The notes beneath the pieces are model-generated. The model worked only from the letters and a program-made list of their open reading frames with translations, was not told the origin of the DNA and did not search any database. Positions 9,455-17,007 of a stretch of DNA of 64,000 bases are shown here, one piece after another (the stretch's first letter is position 1; the number at the start of each line of letters is the position of its first letter). Source of the DNA: Allobosea sp. 67-29 (GTDB lineage: Bacteria; Pseudomonadota; Alphaproteobacteria; Rhizobiales; Beijerinckiaceae); assembly GCF_001898115.1 (NCBI RefSeq), contig NZ_MKSQ01000008.1, positions 309,597 to 373,596 on the forward strand. The letters run 5' to 3'. Both the position numbers and the translations under genes were made by a program.

Positions 9455-10332
9455 CGGAACAGACTCCCGCCATCGAGCCCGCCATCACCCGGCCTGACGC
9501 CGCCGATAATGAAATCGGAGGTCGGCATGTGCGGGAAGCCGCGAAAGTTGACGGCATTGCCAAATCGCGCCCGGCAAGTCGCGAAGCTCTTGTCGCAGCC
9601 CGGCGTCACGCCGAAGCCATCGCCGGCTTGAATCGGCGCCGGAGCGGCCTGCCAGAGCTGGAACACGGCTACTGCGCCTTCGAGGGCGTGCCGCTTTACC
9701 TCGCTGACGAAGCCGGCATTGGCCCCGGACGTGAAAACGAGCCTGCCCCCGGTGAAATGACCGTCGCCATGACCGCCGAGCTCCACGGTCGAGAGGGCGA
9801 GGCGGCCGTCGCTTTCAGCCACGACGCCCGCACTCGTGTTGAGCACGATGCCGCAGCGCGCGTCGCCAAGGTCGGCGGAGCAGGAGCGCAGATAGAGCCG
9901 GCCACGCTCCTCGTCGAACGCCTTGGCGAAGCTTCGCATCTCGGCCGTGAAGCCGCTCTCGCCACGCCGGACCTCGCCGACGAAGCCTTCATCGAGCAGG
10001 ACGCGCTGACTGGGCTCAATCCAGTTGACGAGCCAGATGCGCAGACGGGCATCGTCATAGAGGCCGCGGGAAAGATCGCTCTCGTTCAGCCCGGTCGCCG
10101 CCAGTGCTCCGGCGACATCGCCACCGCCGATGGCGAAGCCGAGCTCCGCCGTCGCCTCGGCTCCCTCGAGCGCCGTCGCCGCGGCGAAGACGATGTCTTC
10201 GAAGGACAGAGGCCGGTCATGATCGGTGAAGCCGAGGACGAGACCGTCTCGCCGCGTCAGGCTCCAGCAACGGCACAGGGTGGTGGCGCCGCTGTCGAGA
10301 TGAGCGGCAAGGTCGGGTGCAATCTTGCGCAT
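9451..10332 (-). CDS. GTA gp13-like tail protein (DUF2163, phage BR0599 family)
   Basis: This is a baseplate hub protein of the GTA tail, 293 residues. The N-terminal region starts MRKIAPDLAAHL and has the DUF2163 pattern SGATTLCRCW and GFTDHDRPL. The C-terminal third (about 190-290) matches the phage BR0599 type, with conserved Cys in PGCDKSFATC and the ending FRGFPHMP. The start at 10332 is chosen because it follows the gp12 stop by 7 bases; the frame extends further upstream only across gp12 in a different frame. The family is specific to GTA-like and lambdoid tails of alphaproteobacteria. Confidence 0.93.
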   Translation of the reverse strand: MRKIAPDLAAHLDSGATTLCRCWSLTRRDGLVLGFTDHDRPLSFEDIVFAAATALEGAEATAELGFAIGGGDVAGALAATGLNESDLSRGLYDDARLRIWLVNWIEPSQRVLLDEGFVGEVRRGESGFTAEMRSFAKAFDEERGRLYLRSCSADLGDARCGIVLNTSAGVVAESDGRLALSTVELGGHGDGHFTGGRLVFTSGANAGFVSEVKRHALEGAVAVFQLWQAAPAPIQAGDGFGVTPGCDKSFATCRARFGNAVNFRGFPHMPTSDFIIGGVRPGDGGLDGGSLFR

Positions 10333-10339
10333 GGCAGCC

Positions 10340-10978
10340 TCAGGGCAGGATCTCGACGACGGGAATGCGCGGAATCTCGCCGGCCTCGAAGGCGGAGAGA
10401 TCGACCTCGATCGCGTCGGTGTCGAAACGGACCGGCACGTCGAAGACGAAGCCGGCGGTGATCGCGGCGCCAGGCGGCGGGACATGTCCGGCCGCGAAGC
10501 TCACGAGCCCTGTCGCGGCATCACAGGAGAACGCATCGGATGGCTGCTGGACGCCATCCACCGCGACCAGCACGCTGCCGGCCTGCGGCTTGGCGATCGT
10601 CCGCAGATAGGCCGTAGCGCCCGCGCCGTAGTGCTTCGAGAGCTGGAATTCGAGCCTGACGCCGTCGCCCGTGCCGATGAGCTGGTCGGTTGCTGCCGGC
10701 ACCTGGGAAGGCATCGTGCTTTTCCAGTCGAGCTGATCCCGCCAGCGAAAGCCGTAAAGCCTGCCGCGCCGCTCCTCAAAGAAGCTGACGACCAGCGCCA
10801 GCGCATCGAGCGAGCGCACGCCGAGCCCCGCATCGTAGCGCCTCCGCGAATGGGCCCAGCGGCTGTTGCGAACCTCGCGGCCCGACGCGAGGGTCACGAC
10901 CTGCGTCTGGTGCTCCGGCCCGCCACGCGCGCCGCGCGCGACATCCGTCGGAAAGCGAACGTCGTGGAAATCGGTCAT
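10340..10978 (-). CDS. GTA gp12-like tail protein (DUF2460)
   Basis: This is a distal tail protein of the GTA, 212 residues, DUF2460 (TIGR02217) family. Typical residues are MTDFHDVRFPTD at the start, the stretch WAHSRRRYDAG, and GFRWRDQLDW in the middle, which are the landmarks of this family. It lies between the tape-measure-like gene gp11 (9-base gap) and gp13 (7-base gap). The length and order are the same as in the Rhodobacter capsulatus cluster. Confidence 0.93.
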   Translation of the reverse strand: MTDFHDVRFPTDVARGARGGPEHQTQVVTLASGREVRNSRWAHSRRRYDAGLGVRSLDALALVVSFFEERRGRLYGFRWRDQLDWKSTMPSQVPAATDQLIGTGDGVRLEFQLSKHYGAGATAYLRTIAKPQAGSVLVAVDGVQQPSDAFSCDAATGLVSFAAGHVPPPGAAITAGFVFDVPVRFDTDAIEVDLSAFEAGEIPRIPVVEILP

Positions 10979-10987
10979 GTCCGGCCC

Positions 10988-11584
10988 TCAGAGCGCGCGG
11001 CGGCCGCGCGCGACGGCCCGCGCGATCGCTGCCGAGACCTGGGCCTCGGAACGGCGGAAGCTGTCGGCATCGGGCGTCGAGACCTGAACGGTGACGTTGA
11101 CCGGACGCCCGGCATTGCCCCCGGCCCGCACGCCCAGGCGCCCGTCCGGCCCGCGCGAGAGCGGCATGATGGCCTCGGCTCCGCTCTCGCCCATCAGGCC
11201 GAGACCGCGACCCGTCGGAAAATAGGAAGGCGAGGCGACGATGCCGCCGTCGGCGAAGGGCGCGACAGGAACGGACACGGCGCCACCAAGCGAGCCGAAC
11301 CCGCCCGCCAGGAGACCGCTCAGGCTTTTGACACCGGTTCCGAGCAGGCTCGAAAGGCCGGACTGCAGCGGCTTCAGCGCCGTTTTCAGCAGGCTGTCGG
11401 TCATCGAGCGGCCGACGCTGCGCAGAACATCCTCGAAACGCTTGCCTTCGACGACACCCCGCGAGAACGCACTGACAATCGATCTGCCAAAGCTTTCCGA
11501 GGAGCGGCTGAGAGATTGAGTCAAGGAATCCATCGCCCGCAGATCGGACAGGCGGACGGATTCGAGAGCGTCTTCATCGGTCAT
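10988..11584 (-). CDS. GTA gp11-like tail tape-measure protein
   Basis: This is the short tape-measure protein that sets GTA tail length, 198 residues from the ATG at 11584. It has an amphipathic helical N-terminal half (LTQSLSRSSESFGRSIVSAF), a Gly-rich middle that could enter the membrane (LLAGGFGSLGG) and the typical GxxGE signature GLGLMGESGAEAIMPL near residues 128-143. A longer TTG-initiated frame to 11611 is possible, but AAGAGGA lies 5 bases before the ATG at 11584 and decides the start. The 36 bases up to gp10.1 hold a 15-base word that recurs at 45437-45451. Confidence 0.9.
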   Translation of the reverse strand: MTDEDALESVRLSDLRAMDSLTQSLSRSSESFGRSIVSAFSRGVVEGKRFEDVLRSVGRSMTDSLLKTALKPLQSGLSSLLGTGVKSLSGLLAGGFGSLGGAVSVPVAPFADGGIVASPSYFPTGRGLGLMGESGAEAIMPLSRGPDGRLGVRAGGNAGRPVNVTVQVSTPDADSFRRSEAQVSAAIARAVARGRRAL

Positions 11585-11620
11585 GGCCGTCCTCTTCACA
11601 AAGTGATTCAAGTTCCGACC

Positions 11621-11785
11621 TCAGGTGTCGGGAAAAGCGGTCATCAGGGCCAAGAGCGCCGTGCGCTGCGTCGCGGCTTGCGGTTCGCCGGGCCGCCAGG
11701 CGCGCATGGCCGCGGCAAGCTCCCGCGGGGTCGCCGCCCAGAAGCTTTCCGGCTCCCAGCGAAGGCGGCCGAGCCCGAAGGCCAT
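11621..11785 (-). CDS. GTA gp10.1-like tail assembly chaperone (Phage_TAC_6/TIGR02216)
   Basis: This is a short GTA protein of the phage tail assembly chaperone type. From the first ATG (11785) it has 54 residues and reads MAFGLGRLRWEPESFW, then TPRELAAAMRAW, which is the family core. In relatives, a segment resembling PFPWD precedes this. The same frame upstream encodes LTPPAAFPWDEV directly before the ATG. No ATG, GTG or TTG is available there, but a CTG at 11821-11819 overlaps the gp10 stop as CTGA. A 66-residue product from this CTG would fit the family. The coordinates given use the ATG. Confidence 0.8.
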   Translation of the reverse strand: MAFGLGRLRWEPESFWAATPRELAAAMRAWRPGEPQAATQRTALLALMTAFPDT

Positions 11786-11817
11786 GACCTCGTCCCAGGG
11801 AAAGGCCGCCGGCGGGG

Positions 11818-12162
11818 TCAGCCTGCCGGCGGCTGCGGAGGGCGGGCGGGATCGCCGTCGCCGAAGGTGGCTTCGAGCAGGGAGATCGCGGCCCTGATCG
11901 CGCCGGCAAGGCCACCATCGAATGGCAGTCCCGCAACCTCTTCGTCGCGGATCGCCTTGCCCGCGCCGCGCAAGCCGGCAGCGATGATGCGGATGATGTC
12001 GCGGGCCGACAGATGACCGGCGACGAAACGCTGGCCGAGCGCCGGCAGGCTGTCGACCGCGAAGGCATGTTCGAGCTCCGCGAGCGCTCCGAGGGTCAGG
12101 CGCATCGGCAGCGCCTCGCCTTCGACCATGAGCGCGGTTTCTCCGCGATGACGATTGACCAT
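11818..12162 (-). CDS. GTA gp10-like tail tube assembly protein (DUF3356/Phage_TAC_11)
   Basis: This small GTA tail protein has 114 residues and the family start MVNRHRGETALMV, followed by LTLGALAELEHAF. In the family it is placed as a tail assembly chaperone or gene transfer agent family protein. The C-terminus is Pro/Gly-rich (PARPPQPPAG). The gene follows gp9 by 10 bases, and its TGA overlaps a CTG that may start the next gene. The order and size equal those of the R. capsulatus cluster. Confidence 0.9.
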   Translation of the reverse strand: MVNRHRGETALMVEGEALPMRLTLGALAELEHAFAVDSLPALGQRFVAGHLSARDIIRIIAAGLRGAGKAIRDEEVAGLPFDGGLAGAIRAAISLLEATFGDGDPARPPQPPAG

Positions 12163-12172
12163 GGCGACCTCC

Positions 12173-12583
12173 TCAGAGCGCGGCGAAGGCGAGCGCGCCA
12201 GCCGATTCCAGTGAGAGGTCGAAAGTCACCTCCGCCGCATGGTCGCCGCGATATTCGAGGCTGGTGATCTGGAACGGCCCCGAGACAGTCCCGAAATCCG
12301 GCACGACGACCTGCCAGTCGCGGATGACGCCGTCGAAGAACAGCTGGCGCACCAGCATGTCCGAAGCGACATCCTTGAAGATACCGGAACCGCTGATGCT
12401 GGAGCGGCGAACACCTGCACCCTCCAGCAATTCGCGCCAACGCCCGGCGGACTCGGCGTGGGTGACATCCACGGTCTCCGCATTGAACGCGATCTGACGG
12501 GCGCGCAGGCCCGCAACCGTGGTGAAGCCGCCCTCACCATCCGCCGCCTTGAGCAGCAGATCCTTGCCCTTCTGTGCCGACAT
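12173..12583 (-). CDS. GTA gp9-like major tail protein
   Basis: This is the tail tube subunit of the GTA (Phage_tail_2, TP901-1-like major tail family), 136 residues, starting MSAQKGKDLLLK. Family landmarks are the FNAETVDVTH segment, WRELLEGAG and a C-terminal strand-rich part with VVVPDFGTVSGPF and LEYRGDHAAEV. A Shine-Dalgarno-like GAAGGAGGG sits shortly before the ATG. The size fits tail tube proteins of GTA and lambdoid phages. Confidence 0.92.
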   Translation of the reverse strand: MSAQKGKDLLLKAADGEGGFTTVAGLRARQIAFNAETVDVTHAESAGRWRELLEGAGVRRSSISGSGIFKDVASDMLVRQLFFDGVIRDWQVVVPDFGTVSGPFQITSLEYRGDHAAEVTFDLSLESAGALAFAAL

Positions 12584-12620
12584 GCGGCCCTCCTTCGCTC
12601 GTGAATCTGAGTTCGACTGG

Positions 12621-13031
12621 TCAGAGCGTTTCGGTTGCCGCTCGAAAGCGGACCGTCACGCTGGGCAGTCCGGCGCGCGGCTCGCGGCCAAGTCGGCTCG
12701 ACAGCCAGCGCAGATTGACGAGCCGATGGCCTTCGAGCGCCAGAACCGCTTCGTCGAGCGCCGTCACGATCAGCCCGGCCGCCTCGAGAGCCTGCCGGCC
12801 AGAGCCGCTCTGCGCAGCCCAGACGACCAGCGCGAACTCCTGCTCGCAACCACGCTCGTCCCCCGCCGACCAGTCACGCGCCTCCACCTCGCCATGGACG
12901 ACATAGAGGCCGCGCATGGCGCGGGGCGCCTCGTCAAAGATGCGCTCCGCCCCGATCAGCCCGGTCAGCGGACCGTCGGAAGCAAGCCGCGCCTGGACCG
13001 CGGCGCGCAGGGCCAGAACGGCATCGCTCAT
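12621..13031 (-). CDS. GTA gp8-like tail terminator protein (DUF3168)
   Basis: This 136-residue protein of the DUF3168 family acts at the head-proximal end of the tail. It starts MSDAVLALRAAVQARL, and the family pattern continues with HGEVEARDWS and GLIVTALDEAVLAL. The ATG at 13031 overlaps the gp7 stop as ATGA. A frame extending to 13229 runs inside gp7 and is Arg-rich, so I reject it. It precedes the major tail protein with a 37-base gap. Confidence 0.92.
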   Translation of the reverse strand: MSDAVLALRAAVQARLASDGPLTGLIGAERIFDEAPRAMRGLYVVHGEVEARDWSAGDERGCEQEFALVVWAAQSGSGRQALEAAGLIVTALDEAVLALEGHRLVNLRWLSSRLGREPRAGLPSVTVRFRAATETL

Positions 13032-13366
13032 GGGCTGATCTCCTCGACAATGCAGATCAGCCGGCGGCGCGATCCATCGGGATCCGCCGCGGTGCGGATG
13101 TCGAAGAGGCGCGCGCCGTCGCGCAGGCGCTTTCCCGCATCGACGTCGCCGCGCCAGCGCATGGTGACGCGATAGCGCCCGATCTGCTCGGGCCTTCCCT
13201 CGCGCCACTCCTCGAGTCCCGAAAGCCATTCGACCTCAGCCCAAAGCGCGCCAACCGTGACGAAGCTCCGTGTCACGCCGCCGAGGCCGTCCGGCGTCGC
13301 CACTGGCGCTTCCAATGCGAGCCGGCGCCGCATCCGCCCGATAGCCGGGTTCCTCTCCTCCGCCAT
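13028..13366 (-). CDS. GTA gp7-like head-tail adaptor
   Basis: This is a head closure or stopper-type adaptor (phage head-tail joining family), 112 residues. It has the usual core: IGRMRRRLALEAP, a Gly turn with GLGGVTRSF, and WAEVEWLSG, then RYRVTMRWRGD. It lies 2 bases after the gp6 stop and overlaps gp8 by 4 bases. The short length and the placement after gp6 match the RcGTA order. Confidence 0.92.
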   Translation of the reverse strand: MAEERNPAIGRMRRRLALEAPVATPDGLGGVTRSFVTVGALWAEVEWLSGLEEWREGRPEQIGRYRVTMRWRGDVDAGKRLRDGARLFDIRTAADPDGSRRRLICIVEEISP

Positions 13367-13368
13367 GA

Positions 13369-13938
13369 TCAAAGCCTCACGCGGCGATAGGGCGCTGTCA
13401 GCGCCATGATCTCGACCGGCAGCGCCTGCGCATCGCGGCTGGCGACGTCGCCTCGCTGCTCGAACCAGCGAGCAGCGAGGCGCAGAACTGCCTGACGCAG
13501 CGGCGCCGGCACGGCATCCGGCGTGGCGCCATAGCCAGCGACGACGTCGATCTCGATGGCGCCGCGAGGGCGGCCTGCCTCCGGCACCTCGCCTTCCAGG
13601 CGGATCGAGGGCGGATGGGCCTGTCCATCGAGCGCCAGCGCCGTCGCCGCGACGGGCTGCGCCTGGCCGAGCAGGTCGTAGACGCGGGCCGCGAGGATCT
13701 GGCTGACGGGCGAGAGCGGCAGACGGATCTCGCCGGACGGTGGCCAGCGATCGAGCACGATCCGCCACTGCTGATCGACGAGGCAACGGCCTGCCGCCGC
13801 CTCGATCATCAGGCGCGCCGCGGTGACCAGCGTGGCCAGCAAATCATCCTCGTCGTTCTGGTCGAGGCGCAGGAACAGTCGGGCCTCGGCGAGCGAGACC
13901 GGCTCGCTGGCTGGCGGCTCCAGGGCGATGGGCGTCAT
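13369..13938 (-). CDS. GTA gp6-like head-tail connector
   Basis: This is a head-tail connector (gp6 type) of the GTA particle, 189 residues starting MTPIALEPPASEPVSLAEA. A helical N-terminus with LRLDQNDEDDLLATLVTAA is typical. A beta-rich middle follows (WPPSGEIRLPLSPVSQI), with a C-terminal stretch giving IEIDVVAGYG. It is now the first gene of the second half of the cluster. The protease pair on the opposite strand begins 69 bases upstream, so gp6 to gp15 need their own promoter or read-through from gp5. No clear -10 box is visible in those 69 bases on the minus strand; GGAGCG precedes the ATG. Confidence 0.88.
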   Translation of the reverse strand: MTPIALEPPASEPVSLAEARLFLRLDQNDEDDLLATLVTAARLMIEAAAGRCLVDQQWRIVLDRWPPSGEIRLPLSPVSQILAARVYDLLGQAQPVAATALALDGQAHPPSIRLEGEVPEAGRPRGAIEIDVVAGYGATPDAVPAPLRQAVLRLAARWFEQRGDVASRDAQALPVEIMALTAPYRRVRL

Positions 13939-14007
13939 GATCGCTCCGTTCAAGGGTTCAATTGCGGAAAGCGACGCGCTATCAGCGCCTCCGAAGAGGA
14001 GCGCCCG

Positions 14008-14775
14008 ATGCGGATCGCACACTGGATTCTCGGCCTCGGCCTGGCCTGCGGGATCGCACCCGGCCCGGCGCGTGCGGTGGTCGGCGGACATGAGGGCGGC
14101 CCTGCCGCAGCCGCGACGCTGATGGTCCTGAACGCCCGGGGCGGCGTCTGCACCGGGATCGTGTTATCGCCTCGTGCCGTCCTCACGGCCGCCCACTGCG
14201 CGGCCGGCGGGACGGAGCTCCGCATTCACTGGCGCGCCGGAAGCGAGCCCATGCTGGTGCCACCGGCATCCGTCACCCTGCATCCCGAATTCAACGCGAA
14301 GGCCGTCAGCAACCGCAGGCGCTCGATCGATCTCGCCTTGATCCGGATGGCGGAGCCGCTCCCGGCCCGCTTCGCCGCGGCAACGCTCGATGACGGCGCA
14401 CAGCCGCGTGCAGGCAGCCCGGTCACGCTCGCCGGCTATGGCGTCTCGCAAGAGGGCGAGGCTCGAACGACCGGCAGCTACCGTTCCGCCCCCCTGTCCG
14501 TCGTCGAGCCGTACGGCCCGGGCCATGTCCTGCTCTGGGCGGCCGATCCCACCGGCGCCGGCAAACGGCCAGGCGCAGGAGCCTGCCAGGGCGATTCCGG
14601 GGGCCCGATCTTCAGCGGCTCGTCGGTCGTCGCCGTAAGCAGCTGGTCCACCGGCCCGGCGAAGCGGAATTGCGGGCTTCTCAGCCAGGGCATCCTCGTC
14701 GCACCCCAGCGCGGCTGGATCGATGCAACATTGGCACAATGGGGCGAGACTGCCCGGTGGACCGGCGGACGCTGA
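14008..14775 (+). CDS. Secreted trypsin-like serine protease (S1 family), copy 1
   Basis: This 255-residue protein has a signal peptide of about 23 residues (MRIAHWILGLGLACG, cleavage near PARA). The mature part starts VVGG, like activated trypsins. The catalytic triad is complete: His63 in LTAAHC, Asp108 in IDLALI and Ser197 in GDSGGP. AGAGGAG sits well before the ATG at 14008. It is antisense to, and located between, GTA gp6 and gp5 in an otherwise continuous structural run. Its neighbour at 14831 is a paralogue sharing GAGAC.GDSGGP and SWS.GP. The substrate is unknown. A role with the GTA is only suggested by position. Confidence 0.92.
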   Translation: MRIAHWILGLGLACGIAPGPARAVVGGHEGGPAAAATLMVLNARGGVCTGIVLSPRAVLTAAHCAAGGTELRIHWRAGSEPMLVPPASVTLHPEFNAKAVSNRRRSIDLALIRMAEPLPARFAAATLDDGAQPRAGSPVTLAGYGVSQEGEARTTGSYRSAPLSVVEPYGPGHVLLWAADPTGAGKRPGAGACQGDSGGPIFSGSSVVAVSSWSTGPAKRNCGLLSQGILVAPQRGWIDATLAQWGETARWTGGR

Positions 14776-14830
14776 CGGAATCGCTGGACTGCGGCGCAGC
14801 AAACCCTAGATTATCCTGCGATCTTCTTCG

Positions 14831-15691
14831 ATGTGGTCAATGTTCGCGCGCAGCTTCGCCATCCTGTCCCTGTCCTGTGGCCTCGCAGCGCTCGCGGGCC
14901 CCGCCTTCGCCGTTGTCGGCGGCGTGAACTCGCGCGATTCGCGCGGCGTTCGCGCGTCCACCGTGAGAGTCGAGACCAGCCGCGGCGAACTCTGCTCCGG
15001 CGCCGTCATCGCTCCGGAGATCGTCCTGACTGCCGCGCACTGCCTGGCCGATGGCGGCGCCATCAGCGTCGTCAGCCTCGATTCGCGCTTCCGGGCGCGC
15101 CGCCAGGTCGTCGTCGCGGTGTTGCCTCACCCGAGTTTCGTTCCAGGCACCACCCCGCGGACGCAGCCGGGCACCGATCTCGCGTTGCTGCGACTGGGAA
15201 AGCCGCTCCCGCGTGATATCGAGCCCCTCGCCCTCGGCGGCCATCTCTCGCAGGGCGAGACGGTGACCATGGCCGGCTACGGCCTGTCCGCCGAGAACAA
15301 CAACCGCACGGCTCGGCGGCTGCGCGAAACGCAGCTTGTCAACGCCGGCAACTACACCACCCAGAATACGGTGAAGGTCGCCGTCGATGTCGATTCCCGC
15401 GGCGAAACGCCGGGAGCCGGCGCCTGCCGCGGCGATTCCGGCGGACCGGTCCTGCGCGGTTCGGCCCGTTCCCGCGATCTCGTCGGGATCGTGAGCTGGT
15501 CGAGCGGGCCGCTGAGAACGCGCGCGCGCAGCATCTGCGGCGGGTTCACCGCGATCACGCCGGTCAGCGAATATCGCAACTGGATCGCGGCCGGCAGCGC
15601 GCGGTTGCTGGCGTTGGGTTCCGAACATCGCTCCGAGGAAGCGGTACAGCCTCAGGCGAATGCCAGCTGGAGCTGGTGGTTCACGCGCTGA
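14831..15691 (+). CDS. Secreted trypsin-like serine protease (S1 family), copy 2
   Basis: This second S1 protease has 286 residues, with a signal peptide of about 27 residues (hydrophobic 8-23, cleavage near PAFA) and a mature start VVGGVN. The triad is His70 (VLTAAHC), Asp116 (GTDLALL) and Ser203 (CRGDSGGP). Compared with copy 1 it carries longer loops and an extra C-terminal tail of about 35 residues ending SWSWWFTR, which could anchor or sort the protein. The start could be Met1 or Met4. It follows copy 1 by 55 bases in the same orientation, suggesting duplication in place. A 10-base hairpin lies just after its stop, before the convergent end of gp5. Confidence 0.92.
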   Translation: MWSMFARSFAILSLSCGLAALAGPAFAVVGGVNSRDSRGVRASTVRVETSRGELCSGAVIAPEIVLTAAHCLADGGAISVVSLDSRFRARRQVVVAVLPHPSFVPGTTPRTQPGTDLALLRLGKPLPRDIEPLALGGHLSQGETVTMAGYGLSAENNNRTARRLRETQLVNAGNYTTQNTVKVAVDVDSRGETPGAGACRGDSGGPVLRGSARSRDLVGIVSWSSGPLRTRARSICGGFTAITPVSEYRNWIAAGSARLLALGSEHRSEEAVQPQANASWSWWFTR

Positions 15692-15720
15692 CCGCCGGGA
15701 TGGCCGCCCCATCCCGGCGG
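15692..15720. terminator. Bidirectional hairpin between protease copy 2 and gp5
   Basis: A perfect 10-base inverted repeat, CCGCCGGGAT and ATCCCGGCGG, is separated by 9 bases. It fills the gap between two convergent genes: the protease stop at 15691 and the gp5 stop at 15740. There is no T run, so termination would rest on hairpin strength alone. If active on the minus strand it would cut gp5 transcripts before gp6. Confidence 0.55.
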
Positions 15721-15739
15721 GATGCAGCGGCCATGCCTG

Positions 15740-16984
15740 TCAGGCGGCGAAGGCGAGGCCCTTGATCGCGGCGAAGTCCTGGACGCCGCCGCCCACGCGC
15801 TTGGTGGTGTAGAAGAGCACATAGGGCTTGGCGGAATACGGATCGCGCAGGATGCGCACGCCCGCCCTGTCGACCACGAGATACCCGCGCCGGAAATCGC
15901 CGAAGGCGATCGAGACCGCGTTGTTGGCGATGTCCGGCATGTCCTCCGCCTCGACCAGCGGGAAACCGAGCAAGGTCGCCGGCGCGCCCGCAGCGGCCGG
16001 CGGCTGCCAGAGATAGTTGCCGTTGGCGTCCTTGAACTTCCGGATCGCGCCTTGCGTCTTCCGGTTCATGACGAAGGAAGCGTTCTGGCGATAGCCGGCC
16101 TTCAGCGCATAGACGAGATCGACCAGCACGTCGGAAGGGTTCGAGGCCGGGAAGGCCCCGGCGGCGCCGGTATCGAGCACGCCGATATTGCCCCAGCTCC
16201 AACTGGCATCTGCGACCGTCGGATAGGCCAGGAAGCCCTTGGGCTTGTCGACACCATCTCCGGTGACGAAGGCGGCACCCTCCTGCTCTGCGAAGGCGCT
16301 CTCGACCTCCTCCGCGATCCACTGGTCGATATCGACGATGGCGTCGTCGAGCAGGGTCTGGGTCGCCGCTGGCATGGCGTAGAGCTCCATGGCCGGGAAC
16401 GAGAGCTCGGCCAGCGTCGGCGAAGCCCCTTGCGGCCGGGCCGCCGTCTCGGCCACCCAGCCGGAAGCCGGGCCGGTGGTCGAGAAGGCCTTCTTGTAGG
16501 TGCCGGACGAGATCGTGCGGACCGTGGCCAGCGAGCGGATCGGCGAGACATTGGCCAGGCGGCGCAGGATCTCGCCCTCGACGGTCGCCGGAGCGAGATA
16601 GCCGCCATCCGGGCCGGAACCGGCGGAGAGCGCCTTGGCTTCCAGCCGCTTCAGACCGCCGGCCTCGCCGGTGCGGACGTAAGCTCCGAAGGCGGCCTTG
16701 TGCTCGGCGGTCAGCGGATCGCGAGGACCGTCCTGGCCGAGCGCCGGGCGGGCGCGCTCCAGCGTCAGCCGGTCGATCCGGCGCATGGTGTCGTCGAGCG
16801 CCGCGTCCATGCGGACCAGCTTTTCCTCGGTCAGCGGATCGACGCCCTGGCGCGCCTCGAGCCCCGCGAGGCGTTCCTCGTTGGTGTCACGGTAGTTTTC
16901 GAGCGTGTAGCGCAGGTCCTCGAAAGCCAGCGCGAGATCGCCGCCGGCAGCCTTGGTCTCGGGCGCGGTGTTGAGATGGCTCAT
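15740..16984 (-). CDS. GTA gp5-like HK97-fold major capsid protein
   Basis: This is the major capsid protein of the GTA head, 414 residues. Residues 1-90 form a coiled-coil delta/scaffold region rich in Glu, Arg and Leu (LEDTMRRIDRL-type helices). This is expected to be removed by the prohead protease. From about residue 110 the HK97 fold follows, with GYLAPATVEGEI, SPIRSLATVRTI and the E-loop/P-domain landmarks WVAETAARP and AMPAATQTLLDDA. It follows gp4 by 23 bases. It is the last gene before the break where the two serine proteases sit. Confidence 0.94.
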   Translation of the reverse strand: MSHLNTAPETKAAGGDLALAFEDLRYTLENYRDTNEERLAGLEARQGVDPLTEEKLVRMDAALDDTMRRIDRLTLERARPALGQDGPRDPLTAEHKAAFGAYVRTGEAGGLKRLEAKALSAGSGPDGGYLAPATVEGEILRRLANVSPIRSLATVRTISSGTYKKAFSTTGPASGWVAETAARPQGASPTLAELSFPAMELYAMPAATQTLLDDAIVDIDQWIAEEVESAFAEQEGAAFVTGDGVDKPKGFLAYPTVADASWSWGNIGVLDTGAAGAFPASNPSDVLVDLVYALKAGYRQNASFVMNRKTQGAIRKFKDANGNYLWQPPAAAGAPATLLGFPLVEAEDMPDIANNAVSIAFGDFRRGYLVVDRAGVRILRDPYSAKPYVLFYTTKRVGGGVQDFAAIKGLAFAA

Positions 16985-17007
16985 GGTCTCTCCTCGGGGG
17001 TGATGGG

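Noticed and set aside
13939..14007. Separate minus-strand promoter for gp6 to gp15
   Set aside because: TTGAAC occurs near 13960, but no -10 box fits before the gp6 ATG.
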